A DNA stretch of 64,000 nucleotides from Microbacterium sp. MYb72 (lineage in GTDB: Bacteria; Actinomycetota; Actinomycetes; Actinomycetales; Microbacteriaceae): the NCBI RefSeq assembly GCF_002979415.1, contig NZ_PCOT01000003.1:62001-126000 (forward strand), written 5' to 3'. Under the pieces are notes generated by a model that made no database searches, had not been told where the DNA came from, and worked only from the letters and a program-made list of their open reading frames with translations. The translations under genes were made by a program, and so were the position numbers. Below are positions 8,208-17,785 of this stretch, piece after piece (the first letter of the stretch is position 1; each line of letters starts with the position of its first letter).

Positions 8208-8981
8208 ATGACCGACTCCGCCGTTGACCCGTCGCATCGCTCGCGCGCGCCTCGACGGAGGGCGTGGTGGAGCGGCGGCTCGACCGTGCGCGCATGGAAC
8301 GGGGAGCTCCTCGGCTGGAGCGTGATCGGCCTCGGCGCAGGCATGCTCCTGGGGGCGTGGCTCGGGATGCTCTTCGGGGGCGTGTGGGGCCAGGCCGCGC
8401 TGTGGGCGGCGCTGCTGACACCGGTCATCCTCGCGTTCCGGAGGGGGATCCCCCGGGGGCTGCTCGCCGTCCGCCCTGTGGACCTGCTCTACGGCGTCGT
8501 CCTCGGCCTCGTGCTGCGGATCGTGCAGGGATGGTCGGCGGTCGCGTTCGGAGGCTCCGGCGCCCTCCCGTCCTACGCATCCCTGGACGGCTCGCTGCCG
8601 AGGCTCTGGTGGGCGGAGGACCTCCTGGCCGGGGGGATCGTGGCCCCCGTGATCGAGGAGCTCTTCTTCCGCGGGGTTCTCCTCGTCGCCCTGTTCAGCG
8701 TGGTGAGGCGGAGCGCGCGGAGAGCATCGCCGGATCGTCGGGGCGCCGGCATCCGGAGGGCCGGCGTCGTATCGGTCGCCGTCACCACCGTGCTCTTCGT
8801 CCTGACGCATCAGCTCGTGTCGGCTCTGACGCCGGATGCCGCGGTCGCGCTGACGCTCCTCGGCATCGCGACCGGCGCGCTCGTCGTGCTCACCGGGCGG
8901 ATCTGGCCCGCGGTGCTGGTGCACATCGTGTTCAACCTGAGCGGGGTCGGGTTGATCGTCGCCGGGACGCTGCTCGGCTGA
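8208..8981 (+). CDS. CPBP-family intramembrane metalloprotease
   Basis: A 257-residue membrane protein with about seven helices. The CPBP (CAAX/bacteriocin-processing) motifs are complete. Motif 1 is EELFFRGVLL at about residue 149, motif 2 is LFVLTHQL at about 195-202 and motif 3 is HIVFNLSG at about 238. These give the paired Glu and His residues of the glutamic-type intramembrane protease. The ATG at 8208 is preferred over an in-frame ATG 54 bases upstream, which lies too near the divergent kinase promoter. The substrate is unknown. It sits inside the exopolysaccharide locus but has no visible link to it beyond position. Confidence 0.88.
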   Translation: MTDSAVDPSHRSRAPRRRAWWSGGSTVRAWNGELLGWSVIGLGAGMLLGAWLGMLFGGVWGQAALWAALLTPVILAFRRGIPRGLLAVRPVDLLYGVVLGLVLRIVQGWSAVAFGGSGALPSYASLDGSLPRLWWAEDLLAGGIVAPVIEELFFRGVLLVALFSVVRRSARRASPDRRGAGIRRAGVVSVAVTTVLFVLTHQLVSALTPDAAVALTLLGIATGALVVLTGRIWPAVLVHIVFNLSGVGLIVAGTLLG

Positions 8982-8989
8982 CCGGCCAC

Positions 8990-9670
8990 TCAGAGCAGCG
9001 CGGCTCGCAGGACTCTGGCGACCTCGTCCACGGCGGGGATCAGCTGCGACGCGGACTCCTCGTACACGGCGCGATCGCGACGATACGGGTCGATCACATC
9101 GTCGTCCTGCGTTCTGGCGGGGGGCATCTGCCCTCGTCGCCCAGCGACGAGCGCGAGCACGGCCGCGAGGCGCGCACGCGGGGCCGTGCCCGCGGCATCC
9201 GCGGTCCGGCGGATGGCGTCGTCGTCCAGAGCAGTGGAGAGCGCGGCGAACTCCCGCACGGTGAACGCGCGCCGCAGAGCCGAGGGAGCGAGCTCGACGG
9301 ACGCGGTCCGGTGCTCGCGGGACATGGCGAGGACGAGGTCGGCTCCCGCGACGATCGGCTCGGTCAGCCACCGCGCGCGGTGGGTCACGACGTCATCGGG
9401 GGAGGCTCCGTGCGCCACGGCGATCTCCTGCGACATGCCCGTCATCTCGGCGCCGACCGGCGCGTGCGTGCCTGCGCTGTGCACGGTCGCGTCGACCCCG
9501 TGCAGGCGGGCGCGGAGCACGGTCTCCGCCAGGGGGGACCGGCAGATGTTGCCCGTGCAGACGGTGAGGATCACGGGCGTCCCGGAGTCCGCCGACGCAT
9601 CGGAGGACCGGTCGAGCGCCCGCGGCGCGCTCCGGTCCGCCCGCGCGTCGAAGGAGTCGAGATCCTTCAT
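8990..9670 (-). CDS. Low-molecular-weight protein-tyrosine phosphatase
   Basis: A 226-residue phosphatase. The P-loop is CTGNICRSP, a C-x5-R-S signature beginning at about residue 37, and the late DPYRRD supplies the general-acid Asp. It carries a 30-residue N-terminal extension that is polar and probably disordered. Such enzymes dephosphorylate BY-kinases and allow cycling of capsule export, so the partner is probably the kinase at 6637-8121. The ATG overlaps the stop of the Ppx-type phosphatase gene by four bases (ATGA), so both are made from one transcript. Confidence 0.92.
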   Translation of the reverse strand: MKDLDSFDARADRSAPRALDRSSDASADSGTPVILTVCTGNICRSPLAETVLRARLHGVDATVHSAGTHAPVGAEMTGMSQEIAVAHGASPDDVVTHRARWLTEPIVAGADLVLAMSREHRTASVELAPSALRRAFTVREFAALSTALDDDAIRRTADAAGTAPRARLAAVLALVAGRRGQMPPARTQDDDVIDPYRRDRAVYEESASQLIPAVDEVARVLRAALL

Positions 9671-10614
9671 CGCCCCGCGCCGCTGCTCCAGTTGAGCTGC
9701 TCGATGTAGCGCAGCAGCACGCCTTCGCGCAGCGCCCACGGCGAGACCTCCAGCTCGTCGATGTCGAGCACCGTCATCGCGGTGTGCAGGGAGACGGCGG
9801 CAGCGACGATCTGGAACGTGCGGTCGGGCGTGATGCCGGGCAGCTCCTGACGAGCGGATGCGGGGAGGCGCGCCAGCCGGGGGATCCAGGACCCGAGGGA
9901 TGCGCGGGGCAGCAGCATCCGCTCGATCCCCGACCAGCCGGGTACCGGGTAGCCGACGAGCCGCGCGAGCGAGCGGATCGCCTTCGAGGAGCCGACCACG
10001 TGGTCGGGGCGGGGGAGCGACGCGAACCGGGGGAGGATCTCGGCGAGCGTCGCCCTGGCGTGCTCGCGCAGACGCTCGACGTCGTCTTCGCCCGGCGGGT
10101 CGTTCGGAAGGAACTGCACGGTCATCCGACCGGCGCCCAGGGGGACGGATGCCGCAGCATCCGGCATCTCGTCGCCACCGGCCGCGATCTCGAGAGAGCC
10201 GCCGCCGATGTCGAGCAGCAGGAGCTGCCCGGCCGACCAGCCGAACCACCGTCGGACGGCGAGGAAGGTCAGCTCGGCCTCGGTCTCTCCGTCGAGCACC
10301 TGCAGCGGCTGGCCGAGAGCCTTCTCGATGCGCGCGATCACGTCGGCGCCGTTGTGGGCGTCGCGCACCGCGCTGGTGGCCGTCGCGAGCAGCTCGTCCA
10401 CCCGCTCCTCCGCGGCGACCCTGCGCGCCTGCGTGACCGCGGCCTCGAGTGCCAGGACGCCCTCTTCGGAGATCGCGCCGTCCGGGGTGAGATAGCGCAT
10501 GAGCCGCAGCACGGTGCGGTCGCTCGTCGTCGCGAGAGGCCTCCCGCCGGGGCGGACGTCCGCCGCGAGCATATGGACGGTGTTCGATCCGATATCGAGG
10601 ACTCCCAAGCGCAC
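9667..10614 (-). CDS. Ppx/GppA-family phosphatase
   Basis: A 315-residue member of the exopolyphosphatase / guanosine-pentaphosphate phosphatase family, an ASKHA-fold hydrolase. It starts [19 protein letters not shown], the phosphate-1 loop, and has [14 protein letters not shown] as phosphate-2 loop at about residues 132-145. At about 310 residues it matches the short actinobacterial Ppx proteins that lack the C-terminal HD-like part. It may act on polyphosphate or (p)ppGpp; the sequence does not decide. TAGTCT (10621-10626, minus) lies six bases before the GTG at 10614, indicating a leaderless mRNA. It is the first gene of a unit with the tyrosine phosphatase. Confidence 0.88.
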   Translation of the reverse strand: MRLGVLDIGSNTVHMLAADVRPGGRPLATTSDRTVLRLMRYLTPDGAISEEGVLALEAAVTQARRVAAEERVDELLATATSAVRDAHNGADVIARIEKALGQPLQVLDGETEAELTFLAVRRWFGWSAGQLLLLDIGGGSLEIAAGGDEMPDAAASVPLGAGRMTVQFLPNDPPGEDDVERLREHARATLAEILPRFASLPRPDHVVGSSKAIRSLARLVGYPVPGWSGIERMLLPRASLGSWIPRLARLPASARQELPGITPDRTFQIVAAAVSLHTAMTVLDIDELEVSPWALREGVLLRYIEQLNWSSGAGR

Positions 10615-10650
10615 GGGAAGAGACTACCGGTGCCCCGTTACGATGTATGC
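10615..10650. promoter_or_regulatory. Overlapping divergent leaderless promoters, ppx-like / coaA
   Basis: TAGTCT at 10621-10626 (minus) lies six bases from the GTG at 10614. TACGAT at 10639-10644 (plus) lies six bases from the GTG at 10651. The two -10 boxes are only 12 bases apart, so two polymerases cannot bind at once and each promoter's -35 region lies over the other gene's start. Confidence 0.6.
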
Positions 10651-11595
10651 GTGACCACCGTCGACCCCACGCTGCCACTGTCTCCGTACCGGGAGATCGA
10701 TCGCGCCGAGTGGGCGCGGCTCGCGGCAGGTCTCGATCAGCCGCTCACCGAGACCGAGGTCGTCGAGCTGCGCGGCATCGGCGACCGGCTCGACCTCACC
10801 GAGGTCCGCGAGGTGTACCTCCCGTTGAGCAGGCTGCTCAGCCTGTACGCGACGTCGACCAAGAAGCTCGGCGCGGCGACGTCGTCCTTCCTGCAGGAGG
10901 ACGACTCCACCACGCCGTTCGTCGTCGGCGTCGCCGGCTCCGTCGCCGTGGGCAAGTCGACCATCGCCCGACTGCTGCGCGAGCTGATGAGCCGCTGGCC
11001 GGGCACGCCCCGCGTCGAGCTCGTCACGACCGACGGCTTCCTCTACCCGAACGCCGAGCTCGAGCGCCGCGGCCTCATGGACCGCAAGGGGTTCCCCGAG
11101 TCGTACGACCGCAGATCGCTGCTCCAGTTCCTCACCGAGGTGAAGAGCGGTGCGCCTGAGGTCCGTGCGCCCTTCTACTCGCACATGCGCTACGACATCG
11201 TCCCCGACGCCCACGTCGTGGTGCGCCGCCCCGACGTGGTGATCGTCGAGGGCCTCAACGTCCTGCAGCCGCCGCCCGCGCCGAACGACGTCGCCGTGAG
11301 CGACCTGTTCGACTTCTCGATCTTCGTCGACGCCGACACCGCGCACATCGAGAAGTGGTACGTCGACCGCTTCCTCGCGCTGCGCCAGGGGGCGTTCTCG
11401 AATCCGTCCTCGTACTTCAACGTGTTCGCGCACCTCACCGACACCGAGGCGATCACCACGGCGCTCGGGTACTGGAACGAGATCAACATGCCGAACCTCG
11501 TCGAGAACGTGATGCCGACGAAGCATCGAGCGCGGCTCGTCCTGAACAAGGGCGTCGACCACTCCGTCGAGAGCGTGCTGCTGCGCAAGCTCTGA
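10651..11595 (+). CDS. coaA: Type I pantothenate kinase
   Basis: A 314-residue kinase that phosphorylates pantothenate, the first step of coenzyme A synthesis. It has the prokaryotic CoaA P-loop [12 protein letters not shown] at about residues 93-104, then [24 protein letters not shown], and the late DFSIFVDAD and [10 protein letters not shown], all typical of type I enzymes (about 310 residues). The GTG at 10651 is chosen because TACGAT stands six bases before it. An in-frame GTG at 10630 would place the -10 box inside the gene. Confidence 0.96.
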   Translation: MTTVDPTLPLSPYREIDRAEWARLAAGLDQPLTETEVVELRGIGDRLDLTEVREVYLPLSRLLSLYATSTKKLGAATSSFLQEDDSTTPFVVGVAGSVAVGKSTIARLLRELMSRWPGTPRVELVTTDGFLYPNAELERRGLMDRKGFPESYDRRSLLQFLTEVKSGAPEVRAPFYSHMRYDIVPDAHVVVRRPDVVIVEGLNVLQPPPAPNDVAVSDLFDFSIFVDADTAHIEKWYVDRFLALRQGAFSNPSSYFNVFAHLTDTEAITTALGYWNEINMPNLVENVMPTKHRARLVLNKGVDHSVESVLLRKL

Positions 11596-11639
11596 CCGAC
11601 TCTTCCTCCGCCTTTCCGGTCGTCGAGCATCCGCCTCCC

Positions 11640-11670
11640 GGTCGTTGAGCGAGCACAGCGAGTCGAAGCG
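11640..11670 (+). repeat. Dispersed intergenic GTTGAGCGAG...GAGTCGAAG repeat
   Basis: The gap between coaA and glmS carries a segment that begins GGTCGTTGAGCGAGC and ends AGCGAGTCGAAGCG, with internal partial self-complementarity (GAGCGAG versus CTCGCT on the other strand). A shorter related piece, CCGGTCGTCGAGCAT, precedes it at about 11616-11630. A rearranged relative seems present near 28574-28624. From memory, this kind of sequence is scattered between genes in Microbacteriaceae genomes. Confidence 0.45.
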
Positions 11671-11723
11671 CGGCCTCACGCGACATCCGCTATTCGTTCG
11701 GAATCCTGCCAAAAGTGTGCGCT

Positions 11724-11736
11724 TACCCTTGAGGGT
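11724..11736 (+). promoter_or_regulatory. Leaderless promoter of glmS
   Basis: TACCCT (11724-11729) is followed by seven bases and then the ATG at 11737. No ribosome binding site precedes the ATG, and no glmS-type leader ribozyme would fit in a leaderless transcript. Confidence 0.5.
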
Positions 11737-13584
<1,848 letters not shown>

Positions 13585-13654
13585 ACCTCCTGCGGGATTC
13601 GTCCGATGCTGAGGCCGGGTCCGTGTCGCTTCGTGCCGCGGGCCCGTGCTGCTT

Positions 13655-13729
13655 TGTCGGCTCAGAGATCCGATTGTCGGCCCGACCGGGCCCACCGCGC
13701 CGACAGAGTGGCCTCGGCGCCGACAGAAC
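13655..13729 (+). repeat. Structured palindromic repeat, left copy (beside the DUF559 gene)
   Basis: Between the convergent ends of glmS and the DUF559 gene lie two TGTCGGC (13655, 13675) followed by two GCCGACA (13699, 13719). The spacing is symmetric, 20-24-20 bases between unit starts. The whole can fold as a nested hairpin. A diverged copy in the same orientation is at 14744-14819. Confidence 0.6.
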
Positions 13730-13783
13730 GACGCGTCAGCGGCGTATGAACGGCGCGCAGGGCGGACCGTGCGCGGCGCGGAA

Positions 13784-14617
13784 TCAGCGCGCGGCGCGGA
13801 GGAGGGCCTGCTCGATGGCGGCGACCACGCTCGGCCACTCGTGCACGACCATCGCGTAGTCGAATCGCAGGGTTTCGAATCCCAGGGCGGATGCTGCGGC
13901 ATCCCTCACCAGATCACGGTGCCTCCGGTCGACGCCGGCGTGATTCTCTCTGCCGTCGACCTCGAGGATCAGCCGGCGTCCGACGACGAAGTCGACCCGG
14001 CCGACGCCGGCGATGTCGACTTGGCAGTCGAGTCGGATGCCGAGCAGGTGCAGTCGGAGCCGTAGGAGCGACTCGAGCCCGCTCTCCGCATCGGGGCGTG
14101 CGAGATCGAGCATCCATTCGGCGGAGCGGGGCAGGGCGGTGCGGATCCGTGCGCGGTCGTGGGCGTCGATCAGCCGTTTGTTCCACGCCGATTCGTAAGC
14201 GGCGAAGAACGCCTCCCCGTCGATGCAGCGATAGGCGTGGATGAGGCAGTCGGCGACCGGCGCGAGTCCGAGGGCCGATCTCCCGACGGAGAAGTGCACG
14301 CTGCAGGCGCAGTCGGGGTGCGCATGCGCGCGTCCGGCCTTGCCGAGCCAGACGTGGATCGATCGGTCCGACTCAGGCAGCACCCAGACTCCCCACGCGC
14401 GCAGGGCGGAAGCGCAGGTGAGCGCCCCTCCATGCGCCGCCGCAGTGACGATGTCGGGGTCGAGGTCCGGGAGCGCGTACACCCCCTGACGGACCCGATT
14501 GATGCGGCCGGCATCGGCTGCTCTTCTGACCTCGCTTCTGGAGCATCCGTACTGCTGGATGCGGGAACCGTGGCTGATGCCGCCGAAGCGCTCAAGCAGG
14601 TATGCAGGATCGAACAT
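13784..14617 (-). CDS. DUF559-domain protein (VSR-like endonuclease fold) with AbiEi-like N-terminus
   Basis: A 277-residue protein. The N-terminal 60 residues (GISHGSRIQQYGCSRSEVRRAA, then VRQGVYALPD) resemble the winged-helix antitoxin-type domain seen in AbiEi-like proteins. The C-terminal 100 residues show GLESLLRLRL, VGRVDFVVGRRLILEVDGRENH and RHRDLVRDAAASALGFETLRFDY, the DUF559 core. Its Glu, Asp and E-x-D residues fit a PD-(D/E)XK nuclease site. There is no partner toxin or restriction gene nearby. The role is unknown; proteins of this type are common in many copies in actinobacteria. The GGAGG before the ATG at 14617 abuts it closely, so the start is uncertain. Two copies of a structured repeat flank the gene. 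Confidence 0.8.
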   Translation of the reverse strand: MFDPAYLLERFGGISHGSRIQQYGCSRSEVRRAADAGRINRVRQGVYALPDLDPDIVTAAAHGGALTCASALRAWGVWVLPESDRSIHVWLGKAGRAHAHPDCACSVHFSVGRSALGLAPVADCLIHAYRCIDGEAFFAAYESAWNKRLIDAHDRARIRTALPRSAEWMLDLARPDAESGLESLLRLRLHLLGIRLDCQVDIAGVGRVDFVVGRRLILEVDGRENHAGVDRRHRDLVRDAAASALGFETLRFDYAMVVHEWPSVVAAIEQALLRAAR

Positions 14618-14743
14618 CCTCCGAGCATCCGTCCGTTTCCGTGTCCGTGGCGGCTCGGAGCGGCGTTGTGGACGGATTCCGGGATCTTCGCGATTGTGGA
14701 CGACGAGTCGTGCGACGTGGGGAAGGTGAGTCGAGCGACGCTC

Positions 14744-14819
14744 TGGCGGCTCAGATCACGGAGTGTCTGCGGAACCCGGGCCTCTCAGCCGACAGCAAGG
14801 CCTTCGCGCCGACGAACGG
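14744..14819 (+). repeat. Structured palindromic repeat, right copy
   Basis: The 257-base gap between the DUF559 start and acpS contains TGGCGGC (14744), TGTCTGC (14764), GCCGACA (14788) and GCCGACG (14808), with the same 20-24-20 spacing as the copy at 13655. By hand alignment the two copies agree at roughly two thirds of positions, including TCAGA after the first unit and CGCGCCGAC near the end. The rest of the gap shows no gene. Confidence 0.55.
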
Positions 14820-14862
14820 AGGGCGCGAAGAACACGGAGGGGATGCCGGAACCGGCGCCTAC

Positions 14863-14874
14863 TAGGCTGAACGG
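14863..14874 (+). promoter_or_regulatory. Leaderless promoter of acpS
   Basis: TAGGCT (14863-14868) is followed by exactly six bases and then the GTG at 14875. It probably drives the acpS-alr-tsaE run. Confidence 0.55.
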
Positions 14875-15234
14875 GTGATCATCGGGACCGGCATCGACCT
14901 CGTGGACATCCCGCGATTCGAGCGGACCATCGAGCGCACGCCCAGACTGCTGCAGCGCCTCTTCACGCCGAGCGAGCAGACCCTGCGGCTGCCGTCGCTG
15001 GCCGCGCGCTACGCCGCCAAGGAGGCGCTCATCAAGGCGCTCGGCGGCTCGGACGGCGTGCACTGGACCGAGATCGAGATCGCATCCGAGGCCTCAGGTC
15101 GACCCCGGTTCGTGCTCAGCGGCACGACCGCCGCCGTCGTCGACGAGCGCGGCATCACCACGCTGCACCTGACCCTCACCCACGACGCAGGCCTCGCCGC
15201 CGCGTTCGTCGTCGCCGAAGGAGAGCCGCTGTGA
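14875..15234 (+). CDS. acpS: Holo-[acyl-carrier-protein] synthase
   Basis: A 119-residue enzyme transferring the phosphopantetheine arm from CoA to acyl carrier protein. It has the AcpS signature IIGTGIDLVDIPRFER at the N-terminus (Mg-binding Asp) and RYAAKEALIKAL at about residues 43-54 (catalytic Glu and Lys), then LTLTHDAGLAAAFVV at the end. Length is normal for the family. The stop overlaps the GTG of alr by four bases (GTGA). Confidence 0.96.
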   Translation: MIIGTGIDLVDIPRFERTIERTPRLLQRLFTPSEQTLRLPSLAARYAAKEALIKALGGSDGVHWTEIEIASEASGRPRFVLSGTTAAVVDERGITTLHLTLTHDAGLAAAFVVAEGEPL

Positions 15235-16337
15235 CCGTTCCGTTCCGCGAGGCGAGCATCGACCTCGGCGCCATCAGCGAGAACGTGCGCCACTTCACGA
15301 GGCTCACCGGCGTGCAGGTCATCGCCGTCGTCAAGGCCAACGCCTACGGACATGGCGCCGCGGCCGCGGCCGTCGCGGCTCTGGCCGGGGGCGCGACCCG
15401 ACTGGGGGTCGCGGAGATCCCCGAGGCTCTCGATCTGCGACGACAGGGCATCACGGCCCCGATCGTGGCGTGGCTGCATGCCCCGGGGGAGCGGTTCGAG
15501 CAGGCGGCCGCGCAGGGCATCGAGCTGGGGATCTCGTCGTTCGACCAGCTCGAGGCCGCTGCCAGGGCGGCTGACGTCGACCATCCCGTCGGCGTGCATC
15601 TGAAGTTCGAGACCGGGCTGTCGCGCAACGGCATCGCCCCCGCCGACTGGGGCCGCGTGCTCGCGGAGGCCGCTCGGCTGGAGCGCATCGGACGTCTGCG
15701 GATCGTGGGGCTCTTCAGCCATCTCTCCAACACCTCTCCCGAGGACGACAGGGCGGCTCTCGCCCGGTTCGAGGAGGGTGTCGCGACGGCGGCCTCCTTC
15801 GGCATCCGCCCAGAGATCCGGCACATCGCGGCCACCGCCGCCGCCATCGACCTGCCGGAGACGCGCCTCGACGCGGTGCGCATCGGCATCGGCATCTACG
15901 GCGTATCGCCCTTCGAGGAGCGCACGTCGGCGTCGCTCGGCCTGCGTCCGGCCATGACCCTGCGCGGTTCCATCGCGGCTGTGCGCAGGGTGCCGGCCGG
16001 CACGGGCGTCTCATACGGCTACGCCCACCGCACCGATCGGGACACGACCCTGGTTCTGGTGCCGCTCGGGTACGCGGACGGGGTTCCGCGGAACGCGTCC
16101 GGCCGGCTTCCGGTGTCGATCGGGGGGCGCCGTTTCCTGAACGCGGGACGCATCGCGATGGACCAGTTCGTCGTCGACGTCGGCGACACCCCCGTCTCGA
16201 TCGGCGACGAGGTCGTGCTGTTCGGCGACCCCACGCTCGGCGTCCCGTCGGCGGCGGAGTGGGGGGATGCCGCGGATACGATCGGCTACGAGATCGTCAC
16301 GCGCATCGGCGCCAGGGTTCCGCGGAGGACCACGTGA
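15231..16337 (+). CDS. alr: Alanine racemase
   Basis: A 368-residue PLP enzyme making D-alanine for peptidoglycan. The PLP lysine lies in VIAVVKANAYGHGA at about residue 35, and the substrate-contacting Tyr in GVSYGYAHRT followed by VPLGYADGVPR. NAGRIAMDQFVVD is the usual C-terminal barrel motif. The length is normal. It overlaps acpS before it and tsaE after it by four bases each, which indicates translational coupling. Confidence 0.96.
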   Translation: MTVPFREASIDLGAISENVRHFTRLTGVQVIAVVKANAYGHGAAAAAVAALAGGATRLGVAEIPEALDLRRQGITAPIVAWLHAPGERFEQAAAQGIELGISSFDQLEAAARAADVDHPVGVHLKFETGLSRNGIAPADWGRVLAEAARLERIGRLRIVGLFSHLSNTSPEDDRAALARFEEGVATAASFGIRPEIRHIAATAAAIDLPETRLDAVRIGIGIYGVSPFEERTSASLGLRPAMTLRGSIAAVRRVPAGTGVSYGYAHRTDRDTTLVLVPLGYADGVPRNASGRLPVSIGGRRFLNAGRIAMDQFVVDVGDTPVSIGDEVVLFGDPTLGVPSAAEWGDAADTIGYEIVTRIGARVPRRTT

Positions 16338-16819
16338 GCGTCGACCCCTCCCTCCTCGGACGTCGGGAGATCGAGACCGCGGACGACATGGAGGAGCTCG
16401 GGCGGACGCTCGGGGCGACTCTGGAGGCTGGGGACCTGCTGATCCTCACCGGTCCGCTCGGTGCGGGAAAGACCACCTTCACCAGGGGGCTGGCCGAGGG
16501 ACTCGGGGTGCGCGGACCCGTGCAGAGCCCGACGTTCGTCATAGCGCGCACGCATCCGTCGCTCGTCGGTCGCGCACCGCTCGTGCACGTCGATGCCTAC
16601 CGGCTCGGCTCCGGTGCGGAGCTGGAAGACCTCGATCTCGATCTCGCACGGTCCGTCGTGGTCGTCGAGTGGGGCCGGGGCATGGCCGAGGATCTCGCCG
16701 ACGCGTGGTGGGACGTCGAGCTGGAGCGACCAGTCGGGCGTGCGGACGGCCTCGACGCGTCCGAGCTGGACGCCGACGCTCCCAGGATCGTGACGATCGC
16801 TCGAGAGGAGCGTCGATGA
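16334..16819 (+). CDS. tsaE: tRNA threonylcarbamoyladenosine biosynthesis ATPase TsaE
   Basis: A 161-residue ATPase that works with TsaB and TsaD in forming t6A37 on ANN-decoding tRNAs. Walker A is GPLGAGKTTFTRGLAEGL; then SPTFVIARTH and VHVDAYRLGS follow, and VVVVEWGRGM is the Walker B-like segment. The GTG at 16334 overlaps the alr stop by four bases; its own stop overlaps the response-regulator ATG by four bases. Its partners tsaB and tsaD are 3.7 kb away, beyond an inserted signalling cassette. Confidence 0.95.
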   Translation: MSVDPSLLGRREIETADDMEELGRTLGATLEAGDLLILTGPLGAGKTTFTRGLAEGLGVRGPVQSPTFVIARTHPSLVGRAPLVHVDAYRLGSGAELEDLDLDLARSVVVVEWGRGMAEDLADAWWDVELERPVGRADGLDASELDADAPRIVTIAREERR

Positions 16820-17601
16820 GCATCGTCTCGGAGTCCGCGCGCGTCGCCGTCATCATCGAGGACGACGTCGACGTGCAGACGCTGCTGGACGAGGTCTTCC
16901 GCGCCGCAGGGTTCGAGACCGTGCTGGCGGGTTCTGCGCCCGAGGGCATCGCCGCCGTCGTCGCGCACCACCCCGTGATCACGACGCTCGACGTGAATCT
17001 GCCGGGGATGGACGGCTTCGAGGCCGCGCGACGGATCCGCGAGGTCAGCACGACGTTCATCATCATGCTCTCCGCGCTCTCCGAGGAGCCGGACGTCGTC
17101 CTCGGACTCTCTGCGGGGGCCGACGACTATCTCGTGAAGCCCGTCCGCCCGCGCGAGCTGCGCGCCCGGATCGAGGCCGTGATGCGTCGTCCGCGCTTCG
17201 AGGCGCCGCTCGCGCACGGATCCTCCTCCACCGGAGCCACGATGCCGTCGCTCCCGGCCGGCCTGCAGACGCATCGCGACCTCTCCCTCGATCCCGATAC
17301 GCACACGGTGCTCGTCGGGGGCGGAGAGGTCGAGCTCACCCCGACCGAGTTCGATCTCCTGGCGACCCTGCTCGATTCGGGACGCCGTGTGCGCAGCAAG
17401 GCCGAACTGGCCCTCGTCCTCCGCGGCGACACCGTGGGAGGGGTGTCCGACTACGTCGGCGAGCCCGACAAGCGCACCGTCGAGGCGCACATGACGAATC
17501 TGCGTCGCAAGCTCGGCGACACCCCCGCCGACCCTCGCTTCATCGAGACGGTTCGCGGTGTGGGCTATCGCCTCACCTCCGCTGATCTCCCGACCGGCTG
17601 A
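16816..17601 (+). CDS. OmpR/PhoB-type response regulator
   Basis: A 261-residue DNA-binding regulator. The receiver domain has EDD at residues 14-16, the phosphoacceptor Asp59 in TTLDVNLPGMDG, Ser in IIMLSALSEEP and Lys in YLVKPVRPREL. After a 30-residue linker comes a winged-helix Trans_Reg_C domain: VELTPTEFDLLATLLDSGR, then RTVEAHMTNLRRKLGD and FIETVRGVGYRL. The ATG overlaps the tsaE stop (ATGA), so it is coupled to a housekeeping operon. The sensor kinase gene follows after a 184-base gap holding a strong hairpin. Targets are not evident. Confidence 0.93.
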   Translation: MSIVSESARVAVIIEDDVDVQTLLDEVFRAAGFETVLAGSAPEGIAAVVAHHPVITTLDVNLPGMDGFEAARRIREVSTTFIIMLSALSEEPDVVLGLSAGADDYLVKPVRPRELRARIEAVMRRPRFEAPLAHGSSSTGATMPSLPAGLQTHRDLSLDPDTHTVLVGGGEVELTPTEFDLLATLLDSGRRVRSKAELALVLRGDTVGGVSDYVGEPDKRTVEAHMTNLRRKLGDTPADPRFIETVRGVGYRLTSADLPTG

Positions 17602-17625
17602 GTCCCGGAGGCCTCGGGCGGTCGA

Positions 17626-17649
17626 GGCCGCGGTTCCCCAACCGCGGCC
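17626..17649 (+). terminator. Strong GC hairpin after the response regulator
   Basis: A perfect 10-bp stem (GGCCGCGGTT / AACCGCGGCC) with a CCCC loop, without a U-tract. It is followed by two more CCCCAGCCGCG units (about 17650-17673) that repeat part of the loop and stem. Probably a terminator or attenuator between regulator and kinase. Confidence 0.5.
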
Positions 17650-17741
17650 CCCAGCCGCGCTCCCCAGCCGCGGTTTCCGTCCCCATCAGGATCGTATTGC
17701 CCGCGCCGCCCCCGGCGGACGCAGCATCCGCCTTCTTTGAG

Positions 17742-17747
17742 TAATCT
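17742..17747 (+). promoter_or_regulatory. Probable -10 box of the sensor-kinase gene
   Basis: TAATCT lies 38 bases before the kinase ATG. It would give a leader of about 30 bases with GAGGGAGAGG as ribosome binding site. No clear -35 box is seen. Confidence 0.35.
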
Positions 17748-17785
17748 TGCGAGAACGTTGAGGATCGAGGGAGAGGCGGTCGACG

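Noticed and set aside
11596-11736. glmS ribozyme riboswitch in the glmS leader
   Set aside because: A -10 box seven bases before the ATG implies no leader, and no conserved ribozyme core was seen.
13784-14617. DUF559/AbiEi-like gene as part of a toxin-antitoxin or abortive-infection system
   Set aside because: There is no AbiEii-type toxin or other partner; neighbours are glmS and acpS.
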